From positions 1-5,325 of the forward strand of contig JAGYNF010000123.1 of the NCBI GenBank assembly GCA_018400215.1: 5,325 bases of DNA, given 5' to 3'. The translations under genes and the position numbers were made by a program. Of the stretch, positions 5,318 through 5,325 are shown one piece after another; the first letter of the stretch is position 1; every line of letters starts with the position of its first letter. The DNA is from Cyanobium sp. M55B138 (GTDB taxonomy: Bacteria; Cyanobacteriota; Cyanobacteriia; PCC-6307; Cyanobiaceae). Under the pieces are notes generated by a model. That model worked only from the letters and a program-made list of their open reading frames with translations. It made no database searches and was not told the origin of the DNA.

Positions 5318-5325
5318 TCCAGCCG

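Overview
The window looks like a chromosomal segment of a picocyanobacterium of the marine/freshwater Synechococcus-Cyanobium type. The best evidence is a cyanobacterial SLH-domain outer-membrane porin of the iron-uptake/SomA type (3115-4590). Two small proteins with the C-terminal C-x-G-x-H-x-MG-x-x-WMPC-x-x-H signature (DUF3721) point the same way, as does the GC-rich, picocyanobacterial style of the coding sequence. All family names come from reading the translations; no database search was run.

Layout, left to right. (1) 1-306, minus strand: the N-terminal 102 residues of a GNAT acetyltransferase, running off the left edge. (2) 439-864 and 875-1126, minus strand: two adjacent, probably co-translated DUF3721 genes. 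One has a signal peptide. The other carries a very regular glycine-every-fifth-residue hydrophobic repeat ahead of its DUF3721 tail. (3) 1127-1276: a divergent intergenic region with two dyads. It leads to a MerR-family regulator (1277-1687, plus) that has a metal-sensor-like CxC and a C-terminal Cys. (4) 1688-2259: no intact gene, but 2037-2126 reads as the last 29 residues of a multicopper-oxidase cupredoxin domain. (5) 2260-2811, plus: an exported, GGE-rich helical protein cut by an in-frame TAG. The same frame stays open, with convincing protein sequence, to 2994. (6) 3115-4590, plus: the porin, preceded by a Fur/Zur-like 17-bp palindrome. (7) 4591-4888: non-coding, ending in a strong hairpin terminator at 4842-4869. 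(8) 4889-4990, minus: a tiny membrane ORF. 5021-5317, plus: a thiamine-binding (MTH1187/DUF77) family gene whose middle appears deleted.

Taken together (inference), this is a metal- and envelope-related neighbourhood: a MerR sensor, Cys/His-rich DUF3721 proteins, a multicopper-oxidase relic and a porin behind a Fur/Zur-like site. It is visibly decaying. At least three genes show lesions: an oxidase reduced to a stub, an amber stop in the GGE protein, and an internal deletion in the DUF77 gene. The most novel-looking item is the pair of DUF3721 genes divergent from the MerR gene, one of them fused to a pentapeptide-periodic glycine repeat.
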